Shown here in pieces: positions 36,671-47,000 of a DNA stretch of 64,000 nucleotides. Within the stretch, counting starts at the first letter, position 1. Each line of letters begins with the position of its first letter. This DNA is from CAZROT01 sp964601895 (lineage in GTDB: Bacteria > Pseudomonadota > Gammaproteobacteria > Enterobacterales > Enterobacteriaceae): contig CAZROT010000002.1 of assembly GCA_964601895.1 (NCBI GenBank), positions 186,001-250,000 on the forward strand, in the 5' to 3' direction. Both the position numbers and the translations under genes were made by a program. The notes under the pieces were generated by a model. It saw only the letters and a list, made by a program, of their open reading frames with translations, searched no databases and was not told the DNA's origin.

Positions 36671-37108
36671 CTACACTGATGTTATACTTTTGCTCCAGCC
36701 ACCCTCATCCAGCAGCTTTTTTGCAAAAACACCCCATGCCTGTATGGCAGATTTTTGCTGCAATTGACTCAATTCATTCAGTGCGTCGCGGTGTATAACG
36801 AGCTGTGTGGCCTCTGTTGCTGTCTGCCCCGTCAGCGTTAGTGTTTTGCTCTCATCCTCATTTCTAACCTGCAGGTACTGGATATCTCCCAGATTTTCCA
36901 GGAAACGCTTTGTACCCGCCGCCCCCATATGAGAGACAAGTAAATCTTTCTGCTCGTGCAGAGACTGACTGCAGTCTGAGGTGCTGCCAGTATTTTTTAT
37001 ATCGTTCATTAGCTGGATAAGGTCTGTCTTAGGCAGAAAGACTGGTGAATTGTTTTCCGACACACAGGCAATGCTTTTGGACGATTGATTTGTGACGCTC
37101 TTTGGCAT
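36671..37108 (-). CDS. Protein of unknown function, 145 residues
   Basis: A polar, Ser/Gln/Asn-rich N-terminus (MPKSVTNQSSKSIACVSEN) is followed by a mixed region (TDLIQLMNDIKNT, MGAAGTKRFLENLGDIQYL) ending WSKSITSV. No signal peptide, no family recognised. It ends at a TAG that is in frame with the next two ORFs downstream, so all three could once have been a single reading frame. The N-terminal style resembles secreted effectors. The 246 bases upstream (37109-37354) contain no supported gene. Confidence 0.55.
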   Translation of the reverse strand: MPKSVTNQSSKSIACVSENNSPVFLPKTDLIQLMNDIKNTGSTSDCSQSLHEQKDLLVSHMGAAGTKRFLENLGDIQYLQVRNEDESKTLTLTGQTATEATQLVIHRDALNELSQLQQKSAIQAWGVFAKKLLDEGGWSKSITSV

Positions 37109-37354
37109 TTGATGCTGCCCTTTAAGGCTAATTTATCAGCAAAATATATACCCTTCGTCTTGCAAACTGCAGCTGTGTTGACTTCGAACATTCACCCAAT
37201 CACATAGTATGTCTATGCTCATGGGGTTCGTGTTCTTGCTGCCTTGCTGCAATTAGAAATACTTTGAGTATAGTTCATGGGCTGCGGAGCTTATGTCAAA
37301 AAATCTTGTGCAGATACCTGTGCCCTTTAGGGCGGGGGAGAATGTCAACCTGGG

Positions 37355-38890
37355 TCACTGTATTGTTCTTGTACGCACAAACCAGAAAGGCAGCGGGATA
37401 ACCAGCACAATCAGCAGTGCCATGAAGAAATAAATATCCAGGTAACTCATCAGACGTGCCTCTATGTATAGCAGCCTGGCAGTGAATTGCAGCGGCATCT
37501 GCGGTGTCAGGGTAGCCGTCGTGATATGTTCACCGAGGCGCTCGTAATGAAAATACGTACGCTGATGTAATACACTGGCCGTCCAGACAATACCAATGCT
37601 GCCACCGATATTACGCATCAGTGTTGACAGGGCCGCCGCCTGATTGCTCTTGCTCTCCGGTAACCCGTGATAAGACAGGGTGCCGACAGAGATCAAAATT
37701 AACGGTAATCCGCTGACCTGCATAACGCGTGCCCACATCAGACCGGTGAAATCAGTGGTGAGTGTCAGTGAGGAAAGATGCAGCATGGCAGCGCCCATGG
37801 CGGCAAAACCTGCCATGATAAGATAGTGGGGTGCGTTCAGCCTGCCGGCAATACCGCCTGTCAGCAGCATAAACAGCAGGATGGATAGTCCCCCGGCGCC
37901 CAGCATCAGTCCGGCATGCCAGGCATCAAAACCAAAGAGTTCCTGGGCCATTTGTGGCATGAGTTGTGTGGTACTGATAACCAGAAAGCCGACCAGAAAC
38001 ATCAGCACTGTCCCGAGGGCAAAATTACGCTGCAGAAACAGGCGCACTTCCATTACGGGCTCAGGATGAAACCATTCCCACAGCAACAGAAAGCTTAAGG
38101 AGACAATAGCCAGTGCCGCCATTATCCCGGTAAAGGGGGCATCGAAACTGGCATGAATACCGAAGCTGTCCAGAAACAGCTGCAGAGAGCCAAAGCCGAC
38201 AATGACCAGTAAAAACCCGAGGTAATCAATCCGTATTCCCCGTTTCAGGTATGCCCTGCGTTCTTCCTCGAGAAGAGGAGGCTCACTGATAAAGTAATGG
38301 CATAACAACAGTGACAGCAGGCCAATCGGTACATTGATTAAAAATACCCACTGCCATGACAGCGTTTCAGTCAGCCAGCCGCCGGGCAGCGGGCCGATTG
38401 CCGGTGCGACCAGGATAATAACGCCATAGAGGGCGAATGCCTGCGGCAGTTTTTTGCGTGGAAACGAATCCACCAGCATCGACTGCTCGACAGGCGCCAG
38501 CCCGCCGCCGCCGATACCCTGCAGGATACGTGCCGCAATGAGAAATTCCAGGCTGGTGGCCATACTGCATAACAATGAACTGAACGTGAAGAGTGCGACA
38601 CTTATCATGTAATAGCGCTTACGGCCAAGTACCGTTGCCAGCCAGCCACTGACGGGAAGAATGAGCGCATTGGCAATCAGATAGCTGCTGATAACCCACA
38701 GGGATTCCTGCCAGGAGACGCCCATGTCGGCGGCTATATGGTAAAGGGAAACGCTGGCGATGGTGGTATCCAGCACTTCCATAAAGGTTGCCATAGAGGC
38801 AACTACCGCCACCAGCCAGGGATTAAAGCGTCCTGCGGCTGAACGGGACAGGATGTCTGACGTATCGGGCTCAGTTGCGGACATCGACAC
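37355..38890 (-). CDS. EmrB-type MFS drug/metabolite efflux transporter (DHA2 family)
   Basis: Inner-membrane proton-driven exporter of the 14-helix DHA2 family. The 511-residue protein has about 14 hydrophobic segments, the motif LDTTIASVSLYHIAADMG in helix 1, the motif A-like GWLATVLGRKRYY after helix 2 and the family's ARILQGIGGGGLAP. It overlaps the upstream membrane-fusion protein gene by 20 bases. Together with an outer-membrane TolC these form EmrAB-TolC-type tripartite pumps. As last gene of the synthetase operon it probably exports the metabolite made by the locus or protects against it; this is inferred from position. Confidence 0.9.
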   Translation of the reverse strand: MSMSATEPDTSDILSRSAAGRFNPWLVAVVASMATFMEVLDTTIASVSLYHIAADMGVSWQESLWVISSYLIANALILPVSGWLATVLGRKRYYMISVALFTFSSLLCSMATSLEFLIAARILQGIGGGGLAPVEQSMLVDSFPRKKLPQAFALYGVIILVAPAIGPLPGGWLTETLSWQWVFLINVPIGLLSLLLCHYFISEPPLLEEERRAYLKRGIRIDYLGFLLVIVGFGSLQLFLDSFGIHASFDAPFTGIMAALAIVSLSFLLLWEWFHPEPVMEVRLFLQRNFALGTVLMFLVGFLVISTTQLMPQMAQELFGFDAWHAGLMLGAGGLSILLFMLLTGGIAGRLNAPHYLIMAGFAAMGAAMLHLSSLTLTTDFTGLMWARVMQVSGLPLILISVGTLSYHGLPESKSNQAAALSTLMRNIGGSIGIVWTASVLHQRTYFHYERLGEHITTATLTPQMPLQFTARLLYIEARLMSYLDIYFFMALLIVLVIPLPFWFVRTRTIQ

Positions 38891-39932
38891 GCAGTACTAC
38901 CGACATGCCTGGTACAAGGGGAAAGTCACGGATACGCGCATCGGTAAATTCAATTCTGACCGGCAGGCGCTGAACCACCTTGACATAATTACCGCTGGCG
39001 TTTTCTGCCGGGAACAGGCTGAATACCGATCCTGTTGCCCGTTGCAGGCTGTCAATCTGTGCGCTGAATCGTTCGCGTGGCCAGGCATCAACACGCACTT
39101 CAACAGGCTGGCCCGGGTGCATGTGCCGCAGTTGAACTTCTTTAAATCTGCCGGTAACCCAGATGCGGTCAGAAACAATATAAAGCAGCGTATGGCCTGG
39201 AGCGACATAGTTTCCCTGCTCAGTGGTGCGTTTTGTCACGTAGCCATCCATGGGGGCAATAATCTGTGTCCAGGAAAGCTGCAGGCGTGCATTATCCACG
39301 ACTATCTTATTGTGCAACAGTACTGCACTATTTTCTCTCAGGGCAGCCTGTTCTTTTGCCAGCAGGGCTTTGGTATGAGTGATACTATGTCGCCGGGCAT
39401 CGAGTCTGGCGGCACTGGTCTTACTGGCAGCCAGTTTCCTGTCTACCTCGTTTTGTGTCACAGCGATACCTGAATGCAGCCAGCGCTGGTATTCGCGGTG
39501 ATCGCGCTCAAATTCAGCCTCTGCCAGCGTAATGTCTGCCTGGCCCTGTTGTAATGTTGCCATCAGTGCGTCAATTTGTGCCTGAATCTGCTCGCTTTTT
39601 GCCTCTGTGGTGCGCAGGGAGGCGAGTGCTTTATCCAGTGCATGCTGTTGTTCACGGCCATCGAGCTGCACCAGCAGCTGTCCGGCTGTGACCCACTGAT
39701 TATCCCTGACAGGAATGTGCTGCACACGTCCTGAAAGTTGCGCAGACACGGCAGCAACAGGGGCATCGATAACCGCATCGTCTGTTGTTTGTACATGACG
39801 CCAGGAAAACCAGTAAAAACCCAGTAATATCAGTGTGGCCATCAGGATAACCAGAAAAAAACACTGAAATGCAATGCGTCTGTGGCGCTGCTGTTTTCCT
39901 GCATCATCAGCCTGATGTGTGAGGTCATTCAC
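38871..39932 (-). CDS. EmrA-type HlyD-family membrane fusion protein
   Basis: Periplasmic adaptor for the MFS pump. The 353-residue protein has one N-terminal transmembrane helix (about residues 25-46), the lipoyl half-motif TDDAVIDAPVAAVSAQLSGRV, a long helical hairpin (about 95-200) and the beta-barrel segment LQLSWTQIIAPMDGYVTKR, all typical of EmrA/HlyD proteins. It overlaps the ABC gene upstream by four bases (ATGA) and the MFS gene downstream by 20. Confidence 0.91.
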   Translation of the reverse strand: MNDLTHQADDAGKQQRHRRIAFQCFFLVILMATLILLGFYWFSWRHVQTTDDAVIDAPVAAVSAQLSGRVQHIPVRDNQWVTAGQLLVQLDGREQQHALDKALASLRTTEAKSEQIQAQIDALMATLQQGQADITLAEAEFERDHREYQRWLHSGIAVTQNEVDRKLAASKTSAARLDARRHSITHTKALLAKEQAALRENSAVLLHNKIVVDNARLQLSWTQIIAPMDGYVTKRTTEQGNYVAPGHTLLYIVSDRIWVTGRFKEVQLRHMHPGQPVEVRVDAWPRERFSAQIDSLQRATGSVFSLFPAENASGNYVKVVQRLPVRIEFTDARIRDFPLVPGMSVVLRVDVRN

Positions 39933-41680
39933 ACCAGTTGCCCGGCTATCAGAGTGCTTTGGGCGGCCTGTTCACGCCATAATCTGGCATATAATTCGTT
40001 CTCTGCCATCAGGTTACGATGAGTTCCGCGCGCGATGATTGTGCCCTTATCAAGTACCAGGATCTGATCGGCGTATTCCACTGTTTTTAAGCGATGCGCG
40101 ATAATCAGTACCGTTCTGCCCTGTGCCAGACGTGATAGCGCCCGCTGCACATCAGTCTGCACACAGGCGTCCAGAAGCGCAGTGGCTTCATCCAGCAGGA
40201 TAACCGGTGGGGATTTTAGTAGCATACGGGCGATGGACAGTCGCTGCCGTTCACCGCCGGACAGACGCTGTCCACCTTCACCCAGTCTGGTGTGATAACC
40301 GTCTGGCAGCTGGCGGATAAAATCATCACAGCAGGCCTCGCGGCAGGCGGCAATCACTGCTTCATCACTGGCATCAATGCGGCCAATGCGCACATTATCA
40401 AACACGCTACCGTCAAACAGCTGGACATCCTGAAACACATAACCAATATGTGCATACAGCATATCGCTGCCCAGCGCGCTAATTTCGCTATCTCCCAGAC
40501 GGATGCTGCCCTGCACAGGAGAGAAAAAACGCCCGACCAGATGTAGCAGTGTTGATTTTCCACTGCCTGAGGGGCCAACCAGTGCGGTCACACTCCCTTC
40601 GGGCACATGAAATGAAATCGCTTTCAGCACCCATTCACATTCAGGGGCATAACGGAAACTGACGTCATCAAAAGAGAGGCTGTTGTCGGCAGGGGCACTG
40701 GCAGACGTGGTTTCAGGTAATGACGGTTCAGCGGTAATACGGGTAATACGCTCTGCTGACTGCCACATAACGCGCATCAGGGTAAACCAGGCAGCCGATT
40801 CCAGCAGTGGATCGATAATTTTACTGGCCACCAGAATGAACAGGAGCCAGGTGGCCGGGTTGAGTGCGTCCTCCTCAAACAGACTGGCGGCGCTAATGAA
40901 CAGAACCACCAGCCCGAGTTCAGTCAGCAGGCGAAACAGTTGCACACCTCCGCCGCCAAAAGCTTCAATACCCATGCTGGCGCTACGGATGTCACTGAAG
41001 TTTTTATCCAGCCTGCCGAGCATTACTTCCTGACGATTGAACAGGCGCAGCGTACGCATGCCAGTAACAAATTCCACCAGTAACCCGGACAGGCTGGCAA
41101 GCCGGTCTGACTGTTGCTCTGTACGGACCAGCAAATGGCGTGACATCAGGGTCATCAGTATCAGCCCTGGTGGCACGGTGATTAACAGGGCAATGGTCAG
41201 TGGCCAGTGCACCCACAGCAGTATCGCCGTCAGGATAACAGGTACACTCAGTCCGACAATCACTTCCGGTAATAAATGAGAGAAAATATCTTCCAGCCGT
41301 TTCATACTATCCGTCAGTACGCTACTGAGTTCACCCGTACGTCTGTGCTGGAAAAAGCTGGCTGGCAGTTTACGCACGTGACTGGCAACAGCTGCACGGT
41401 AACCACTCATCAGTGAGTAAGCGCCCAGAAAACAGTCCAGCTGACCAAAGTGCGAGCATAGCAGTTGCCCTGCAAGGCACAATAGCAGTGCCAGCGCACA
41501 TAGCAGCCAGTGAGTGGTTTCCATAGTCATATCGGCGACAAGAGTGTGTTGCAGGATAAACCAGCAGATAAAAAAAGGCACGGCACTGCAAAGCTGTGCG
41601 ACGAGACGTAAAGCTATGCCACGGTAAATCTGTCGGGGTGAACGCCCGCAAAGACGAATGATATCACGCCACACTAACAT
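39929..41680 (-). CDS. ABC transporter, fused membrane/ATPase half, YbtQ-like
   Basis: 583-residue half-transporter with an N-terminal six-helix domain (residues about 20-320) and a C-terminal ATPase: Walker A GPSGSGKST, signature LSGGERQRLSIARML, Walker B VILLDEATALLD and the H-loop IIAHRLKTVE. Overlaps the following upstream half-transporter gene by 17 bases, so the two probably form a heterodimer like YbtP/YbtQ, which handle yersiniabactin-metal complexes in Yersinia. Exporter-type fold; direction of transport cannot be told from sequence. Its place in the metallophore operon supports a role in moving the product. Confidence 0.88.
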   Translation of the reverse strand: MLVWRDIIRLCGRSPRQIYRGIALRLVAQLCSAVPFFICWFILQHTLVADMTMETTHWLLCALALLLCLAGQLLCSHFGQLDCFLGAYSLMSGYRAAVASHVRKLPASFFQHRRTGELSSVLTDSMKRLEDIFSHLLPEVIVGLSVPVILTAILLWVHWPLTIALLITVPPGLILMTLMSRHLLVRTEQQSDRLASLSGLLVEFVTGMRTLRLFNRQEVMLGRLDKNFSDIRSASMGIEAFGGGGVQLFRLLTELGLVVLFISAASLFEEDALNPATWLLFILVASKIIDPLLESAAWFTLMRVMWQSAERITRITAEPSLPETTSASAPADNSLSFDDVSFRYAPECEWVLKAISFHVPEGSVTALVGPSGSGKSTLLHLVGRFFSPVQGSIRLGDSEISALGSDMLYAHIGYVFQDVQLFDGSVFDNVRIGRIDASDEAVIAACREACCDDFIRQLPDGYHTRLGEGGQRLSGGERQRLSIARMLLKSPPVILLDEATALLDACVQTDVQRALSRLAQGRTVLIIAHRLKTVEYADQILVLDKGTIIARGTHRNLMAENELYARLWREQAAQSTLIAGQLV

Positions 41681-43457
41681 CGACTGCCTCCTGTATATCC
41701 GCTACACGAATATGCCATGCATGATTGCTGTACTGACTTTGCCAGAGTGTGCGGTAAAGCAGGCTGTCGGTCAGCAGTTTATCATGCGTGCCGGTGGCAC
41801 ACAGTTTGCCTGCCTGCATAACACAAATCTGATCGGCATGTTGTACGGCATAAAGACGATGGGCAATGGTCAATACTGTTATGTGTGGATACTGATGGCG
41901 TAGTGCCTGCCAGAACGCCGCTTCACTGATTGCGTCGGCAAACGCGGTGACTTCGTCAAGAATCAGTACCGGTGTTGCTGCCAGCAGGGCACGGGCAATG
42001 GCAATGCGCTGGCGCTCACCACCGGATAATCTCAGCCCACGCTCTCCAATGTCACTATCCAGGCCGTTGTTAAGTTTTTCGATGAGCGAGCGGGCCTGTA
42101 CGACTTCCAGTACCTGCATCAGCTCGTCATCACTGGCGTTTGGGCGTGCCAGACGCAGATTTTCTGCCAGTGTTCCCTGAAACAGAAAGACCTCCTGTGT
42201 GACCAGTGCCAGCAGGGTTGCCCGTGTGGCATCATCCATGCTGCCCGGTTTTATGCCATTCAGCAAAACCTCGCCGCTAGTCGCCGGTAGTAATCCGGCC
42301 AGCACCCAGGCCAGCGTGGATTTTCCGGCACCCGAGGGTCCGACCAGTGCCGTAAAACTACCCGGAGCTAAGTTGAGTGTGATGTCAGACAGTACCTGGC
42401 GCTGCCCGTAATGAACGCAGACCTCCCTGACGTAAACACCGTTATCAACGCTATCGCCAGGTCTGTGCTGTTCAGGGAGTACAAAATCCACCAGGAAAGG
42501 CTGCATACGTTCCACACCTGCCAGTAGATCACGTCCCATGGCAGAAAGCAGAGTAATGCGCAGCATGGGTTTGAGCAGACCGGTACCCAGCATGAGAATG
42601 AGAATGAAAGCAGGCAGACTCAGCTCTCCATGGAACAGGCGCCACAAGCCTGCTGGCAGTAGAATAAAAATATTTGCTGTCAGCAGTACGATAAAAAATG
42701 ACCATGCGGGTACCGCCTGGCGCGTAAACCGGCAGGCAAGCCGGTGATAATCACTCAGCTGGTCATGCAGTAATCTGAAGGAGGCTGCACTCTGACAGAA
42801 GGTCTTCATCACCCAAATGCCGCGTACATATTCTACTGTCGCCGCATTAAGCCGTTCAACGGCGTGATTCCATTCCTGTACACGTTGATACATTCCCCGG
42901 GTCAGCATTTTCTGCACCAGCAGAGCCAGAGGAATGGTTGAGAGAGCGGCCAGTGCCATTTGCCAGTCGAGCCAGAACAGAAAACCAGCGGCTACCAGGG
43001 GGCCTGTCAGGGCAGAAACCAGATCGATAATATGATGAGCAATAAATCCTTCCAGCCGTTCGACATCGTTGATGACTATCTTTTTCAGCGCCCCAGAACT
43101 GTATTTTATCATCGATAAAAAAGGCATTTTTGTCAGTGCACGCGCAATGCCTAACCGAACTTCGTGCAGCACATGAAAGGCGGCCAGATGACTGAAATAA
43201 CCGGCGAACGCCAGCAGCATATATTTGACGACCAGTGTCAGTGCCAGCCATGTAGCAAGGGTTATCAGGGTGTGACTGACGTCTGTGCCGGCTAACACCA
43301 CTTCTGCTGCCAGGTACAGGATCCAGTAAGGAATGAGTTCCGTCAGTACGGCAATCACCGTCAGGCAGACTGCCAGAGTAATTCTGTTTTTTTGCCCAGC
43401 TATCAATGACTTCAGGGTACTGATCACCGCAGGTCTTGTGTTTTCATTGCCTGACAT
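41664..43457 (-). CDS. ABC transporter, fused membrane/ATPase half, YbtP-like
   Basis: 597-residue half-transporter: six-helix domain then ATPase with Walker A GPSGAGKST, signature LSGGERQRIAIARAL, Walker B VLILDEVTAFAD and H-loop TIAHRLYAV. The membrane domain contains SGALKKIVINDVERLEGFIAH, a stretch typical of siderophore-linked exporters of this kind. It is the partner of the overlapping downstream gene. The Walker B region has Val after Asp-Glu, where the common form is Ala. It stands 82 bases after the small unknown gene in the same operon. Confidence 0.88.
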   Translation of the reverse strand: MSGNENTRPAVISTLKSLIAGQKNRITLAVCLTVIAVLTELIPYWILYLAAEVVLAGTDVSHTLITLATWLALTLVVKYMLLAFAGYFSHLAAFHVLHEVRLGIARALTKMPFLSMIKYSSGALKKIVINDVERLEGFIAHHIIDLVSALTGPLVAAGFLFWLDWQMALAALSTIPLALLVQKMLTRGMYQRVQEWNHAVERLNAATVEYVRGIWVMKTFCQSAASFRLLHDQLSDYHRLACRFTRQAVPAWSFFIVLLTANIFILLPAGLWRLFHGELSLPAFILILMLGTGLLKPMLRITLLSAMGRDLLAGVERMQPFLVDFVLPEQHRPGDSVDNGVYVREVCVHYGQRQVLSDITLNLAPGSFTALVGPSGAGKSTLAWVLAGLLPATSGEVLLNGIKPGSMDDATRATLLALVTQEVFLFQGTLAENLRLARPNASDDELMQVLEVVQARSLIEKLNNGLDSDIGERGLRLSGGERQRIAIARALLAATPVLILDEVTAFADAISEAAFWQALRHQYPHITVLTIAHRLYAVQHADQICVMQAGKLCATGTHDKLLTDSLLYRTLWQSQYSNHAWHIRVADIQEAVDVSVA

Positions 43458-43539
43458 GTCTGTGTTTCCCCACTTTTATGGTACGCATAACGTTAACGCT
43501 GGTATGTCATGTTACCAGCATTGCCCCTGGTGTTTTGCA

Positions 43540-43935
43540 CTATGTCAGCCAGCATCGTGCCTGGGTATCGGCCTCTGTGGGAGATGCAACGATTTTATAA
43601 GGATAAGGAATACGCCGGCTGGCAAGGTAACGCAGTGCCTTGCGCCACAGTGAATGACGCTTTGCTGCATCCGGCTCGATGCGTATGGCACCACGACACC
43701 ACGTTTTTTGCTGTTCATAATTCAGCCTGTTCCAGGCTTTATACAGACGAAAGAATTTCGCCGAATTTTTCGGCAGCTCCACGCCACTGAAGATGAGTAC
43801 AAAGGGTTGTCTGCGTTCCAGTACCGCTTCCATAGCCTGCATATGCCGTTCTGCCTCGGTATCGGGGATCTCTTCTGGCATGCGGTAATACACCAGCGGC
43901 CAACAGGTTGCATCAATAATTGCCTGTTCGTTCAT
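43540..43935 (-). CDS. Small protein of unknown function within the synthetase operon
   Basis: 131 residues, no signal peptide or membrane helix. It starts MNEQAIIDATCWPLVYYRMPEEIPD and has a hydrophobic core segment (RRQPFVLIFSGVEL) reminiscent of small STAS-like or accessory folds, then a basic Trp/Tyr-rich region (YKAWNRLNYEQQKTWCRGAI). I do not recognise the family. Position between the terminal NRPS and the ABC pair suggests a role in the pathway, regulation or transport, but that is inference. Confidence 0.7.
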   Translation of the reverse strand: MNEQAIIDATCWPLVYYRMPEEIPDTEAERHMQAMEAVLERRQPFVLIFSGVELPKNSAKFFRLYKAWNRLNYEQQKTWCRGAIRIEPDAAKRHSLWRKALRYLASRRIPYPYKIVASPTEADTQARCWLT

Positions 43936-44016
43936 GTTGTCGTTATCTCTTTATTTTACTAACCCGCTTGCTGCCAGACAGGAATGGGTCTGTTCCTGTG
44001 AGTCTGGCAGATGTTA

Positions 44017-47000
44017 TCACTTCATACGCAGACGCTCGGTGAGGGAATCCAGTAACGCCTCCTGTGTGAGGATGTCCTGGTGCGTGCTGTCTTCTATCAG
44101 GCTTATCTCTGTACTAGCCGGTAATGCTGCCTGCAGAGTGGGTATGCTATTTTCCCAGTGTGACGGATGTTCACTGGCAACATAGACTACCGTGGCGAGG
44201 GTATCCGGCAGTACCGGTAGCGGCCCCTTCAGCAATGCGTTGACATTAGCCTGTAGTACAGCAATACGGCGCATTAGCGCGGCATCGCTGATGAGCGCAA
44301 GAGAGGGCAGCACCCTGCGCCACCAGTGCAGTCGTTCATCCTGTGCCAGACTGGCAAAATTTATCGCATTCAGCCCTGCTGCTGTTGCCTGCTGCTGCAG
44401 ACTTGGGTTAGCAAGAGAGCTCAGCAGCGCAAACTCGCTGCTGGCACAGGCGGTCATGGCGGCCTGTGGGACAGGATCAACCAGCGCCAGCAGGGCTATT
44501 TCTTCACCTGCCTGATAGAGGCGCAGCGCCATTTCCATAGCAACACGAGTGCCCATCGACCAGCCCAGCAGGCTCCAGGGTCCGTGGATGCCGGCATGGC
44601 GCAGGGCGTCAAAATAGTAATCCGCCTGGTCACCCGCTGTACCAATGATGGGCTGTCCGGGCTCCAGACCAGAGGATTGCAATGCCAGACAATGTACACT
44701 GCTTTCCAGCCGTTGTGCCAGTGGACGATAAGGAGCAACAGAGCCATCACTGCCATGGATACAAATAAGCGCAGTGTCCAGGGCAGTATTAAGGCTGACC
44801 AGAGGAGAATGTCTGTCACTTGTTTTCAGCTCATCCAGCGCTGCGGCCAGCGCTGAGAGCTGTGGGCAGGTGAACAGCAGACGTACCGGAATCGATTGAT
44901 TGCGCAGGGCACTGAGCTGTGCACACAGGCGGGTTGCCAGCAGACTGTCACCACCGGCGGCAAAAAAATCCTGATGACGTCCGACACGAGGCAGGCGCAG
45001 CAGTTCACACCACAGCCCTGCCAGTTCAGTTTCCGTACCTGGCAGTGGCGCTGCGTGTTGCGGTTGTGCATCCTGCTCAGTGTAGCAGGCGACAGACAGA
45101 CGACTGCGATCGACTTTACCATTGCTGTTCAATGGCAGGCGCTCAGGGTAGAAAAACTGAGTGGGAATCATGTATGCCGGTATCATGGCTGACAGTGCAT
45201 GCTGCAGTGCACTGGGCAGGAGTTGCTCAGGTATTCCCGGGCGTCGTGCCATAATCAGCTGCTGACCGACAAAGGCCAGTGGTGAGCCTGGCTCAGGCCA
45301 GCTGCAGATATCGCTAAAACCGGCGTCCCACAGGGCAGTGCGCCATTGTGCTTCACTGAGGAGCCTCGATTCTGCCGCTTTTTCACTACCCTGTGCGGCA
45401 TGTTCCAGCACGGCCGCGGCCGTTATCCATTGCAGGCGTTTATCACGGGTTGCTTCCAGCAAAATCAACATGCCACCCGGGCGCAGCAGCTGGCGGATGT
45501 CACGCAGGCTTGCCACCAGCTGATGGGCGTTGTGCAGCACATTAGCTGCCAGTACCGCGTCCATGCTGCCCTGTGGCCAGTTTTGCTCCTGTGCCGTCTG
45601 GTTAATGTCATAACGCCCCGTACGTAACACGGAGAACTGACCAAAGCGTGCTTCACCGTGGCTGGCAAACCAGGGGCTCACGTCAGTATAATGATATAGC
45701 CCGTCGGGAGAGAGTTCTGCCAGTACCGGCAGGGTGCTGATACTCAGGCCGCCAACTCCGGCACCAATTTCCAGCACCTGCGCCTGATGGGCACCGTAAT
45801 CGCTAAGATGTGTACGTAACAGGGTGGCGGCAAGATGGCCCAGCCAGTCCGCCACAATATTGCGCTGGTACAGACTTTCCGATGCCTGGCTTTCTCCCGC
45901 GGGAAACAACAGGCTTGCAGCCAGTTGTGGCTCACGCAGTACCTGCGCAAGAGTTTTTGGTGTGGCCAGCAGCCAGTCAGCGAAGGTTTTTTCATCATCC
46001 ACCCACTGCAGGCTCGCCATCAGCTGCTGTTGCCCGTCATGAATACGTGTTTTTAGTATTGCGTATGTCGCCAGCTGGCCTGTGGCCCGGTAACCGTCTG
46101 GAGTTATCGTAAGCTGCCCGTCTTCTGCCAGAATGGCATGCCAGCGTTGTATCAGCTGCCGAAAACACGTGGCGATACCCAGTCTGTCACAATAGTGCTC
46201 AGGTGACCAGCAGCCTGCCTCAGTCAGGGGAAACCCCAGCTGCCACAATTGCATCAGTATCAAATCAGGCGCCAGTGCTTCGCTGAGTGTCTGGAAATGC
46301 TGCAGGGCATGCAGACGTCGTGTTTCAGGCAGGCGACTGGCCGCCTTTTGCCCCGCATGCTGCAGTGCAGCCAGCTGCTTTGTATCCTGTTGGCTACGCG
46401 GTGCTGGCGTTGTCACAACCACCGAGGCGACCAGCTGGCTTGTCCCACCGAAGGTTTCACGCATCTGCACGGCAACATCACGGATATAAGGCAGGCGTAA
46501 CATGGCCTGCTCTATTTCACTGAGCTCAATACGGTGTCCACCCAGCTTTACCTGAGTATCAATACGCCCGAGAAATTCAATACAGCCATTGGACCAGTAA
46601 CGTGCCCGATCGCCAGTACGATAAAGCCGCTCCATGCTGGAAGGATGTACAATAAAACTGGCCTGTGTCTGTGCGCTATCCTGCCAGTACCCCTCTGCGA
46701 GACCGGTACCACCGATATATAATTCTCCTGCTGCAAAGTCAGGACGTTCACGGCCATGCAGGTCAAGAATACGGTAATACTGATTGGCCAGTGGAAAACC
46801 GTAAGGGATGGAACGCCATTCCGGCTCGACGTTATCGACATCGAACCAGTTAGACCAGATGGCTGCTTCAGTGGCGCCACCAAGTGCGGCGAGCTGAGTA
46901 GCGGGTGCGATTTTTTTCAGTTGTGCTGGCAGGTTGCAGTCAATCCAGTCACCTGAAAGCAGCACATAGCGCAGACTATCCAGCCTGACTGCGTCAGCCT

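Noticed and set aside
37109..37354. Spacer with short inverted repeats such as ACATAGTATGT and CCCTAAAGGG-like bases
   Set aside because: I suspected a dispersed repeat or IS end, but found no second copy in the window and no transposase, so it is left as unannotated spacer.
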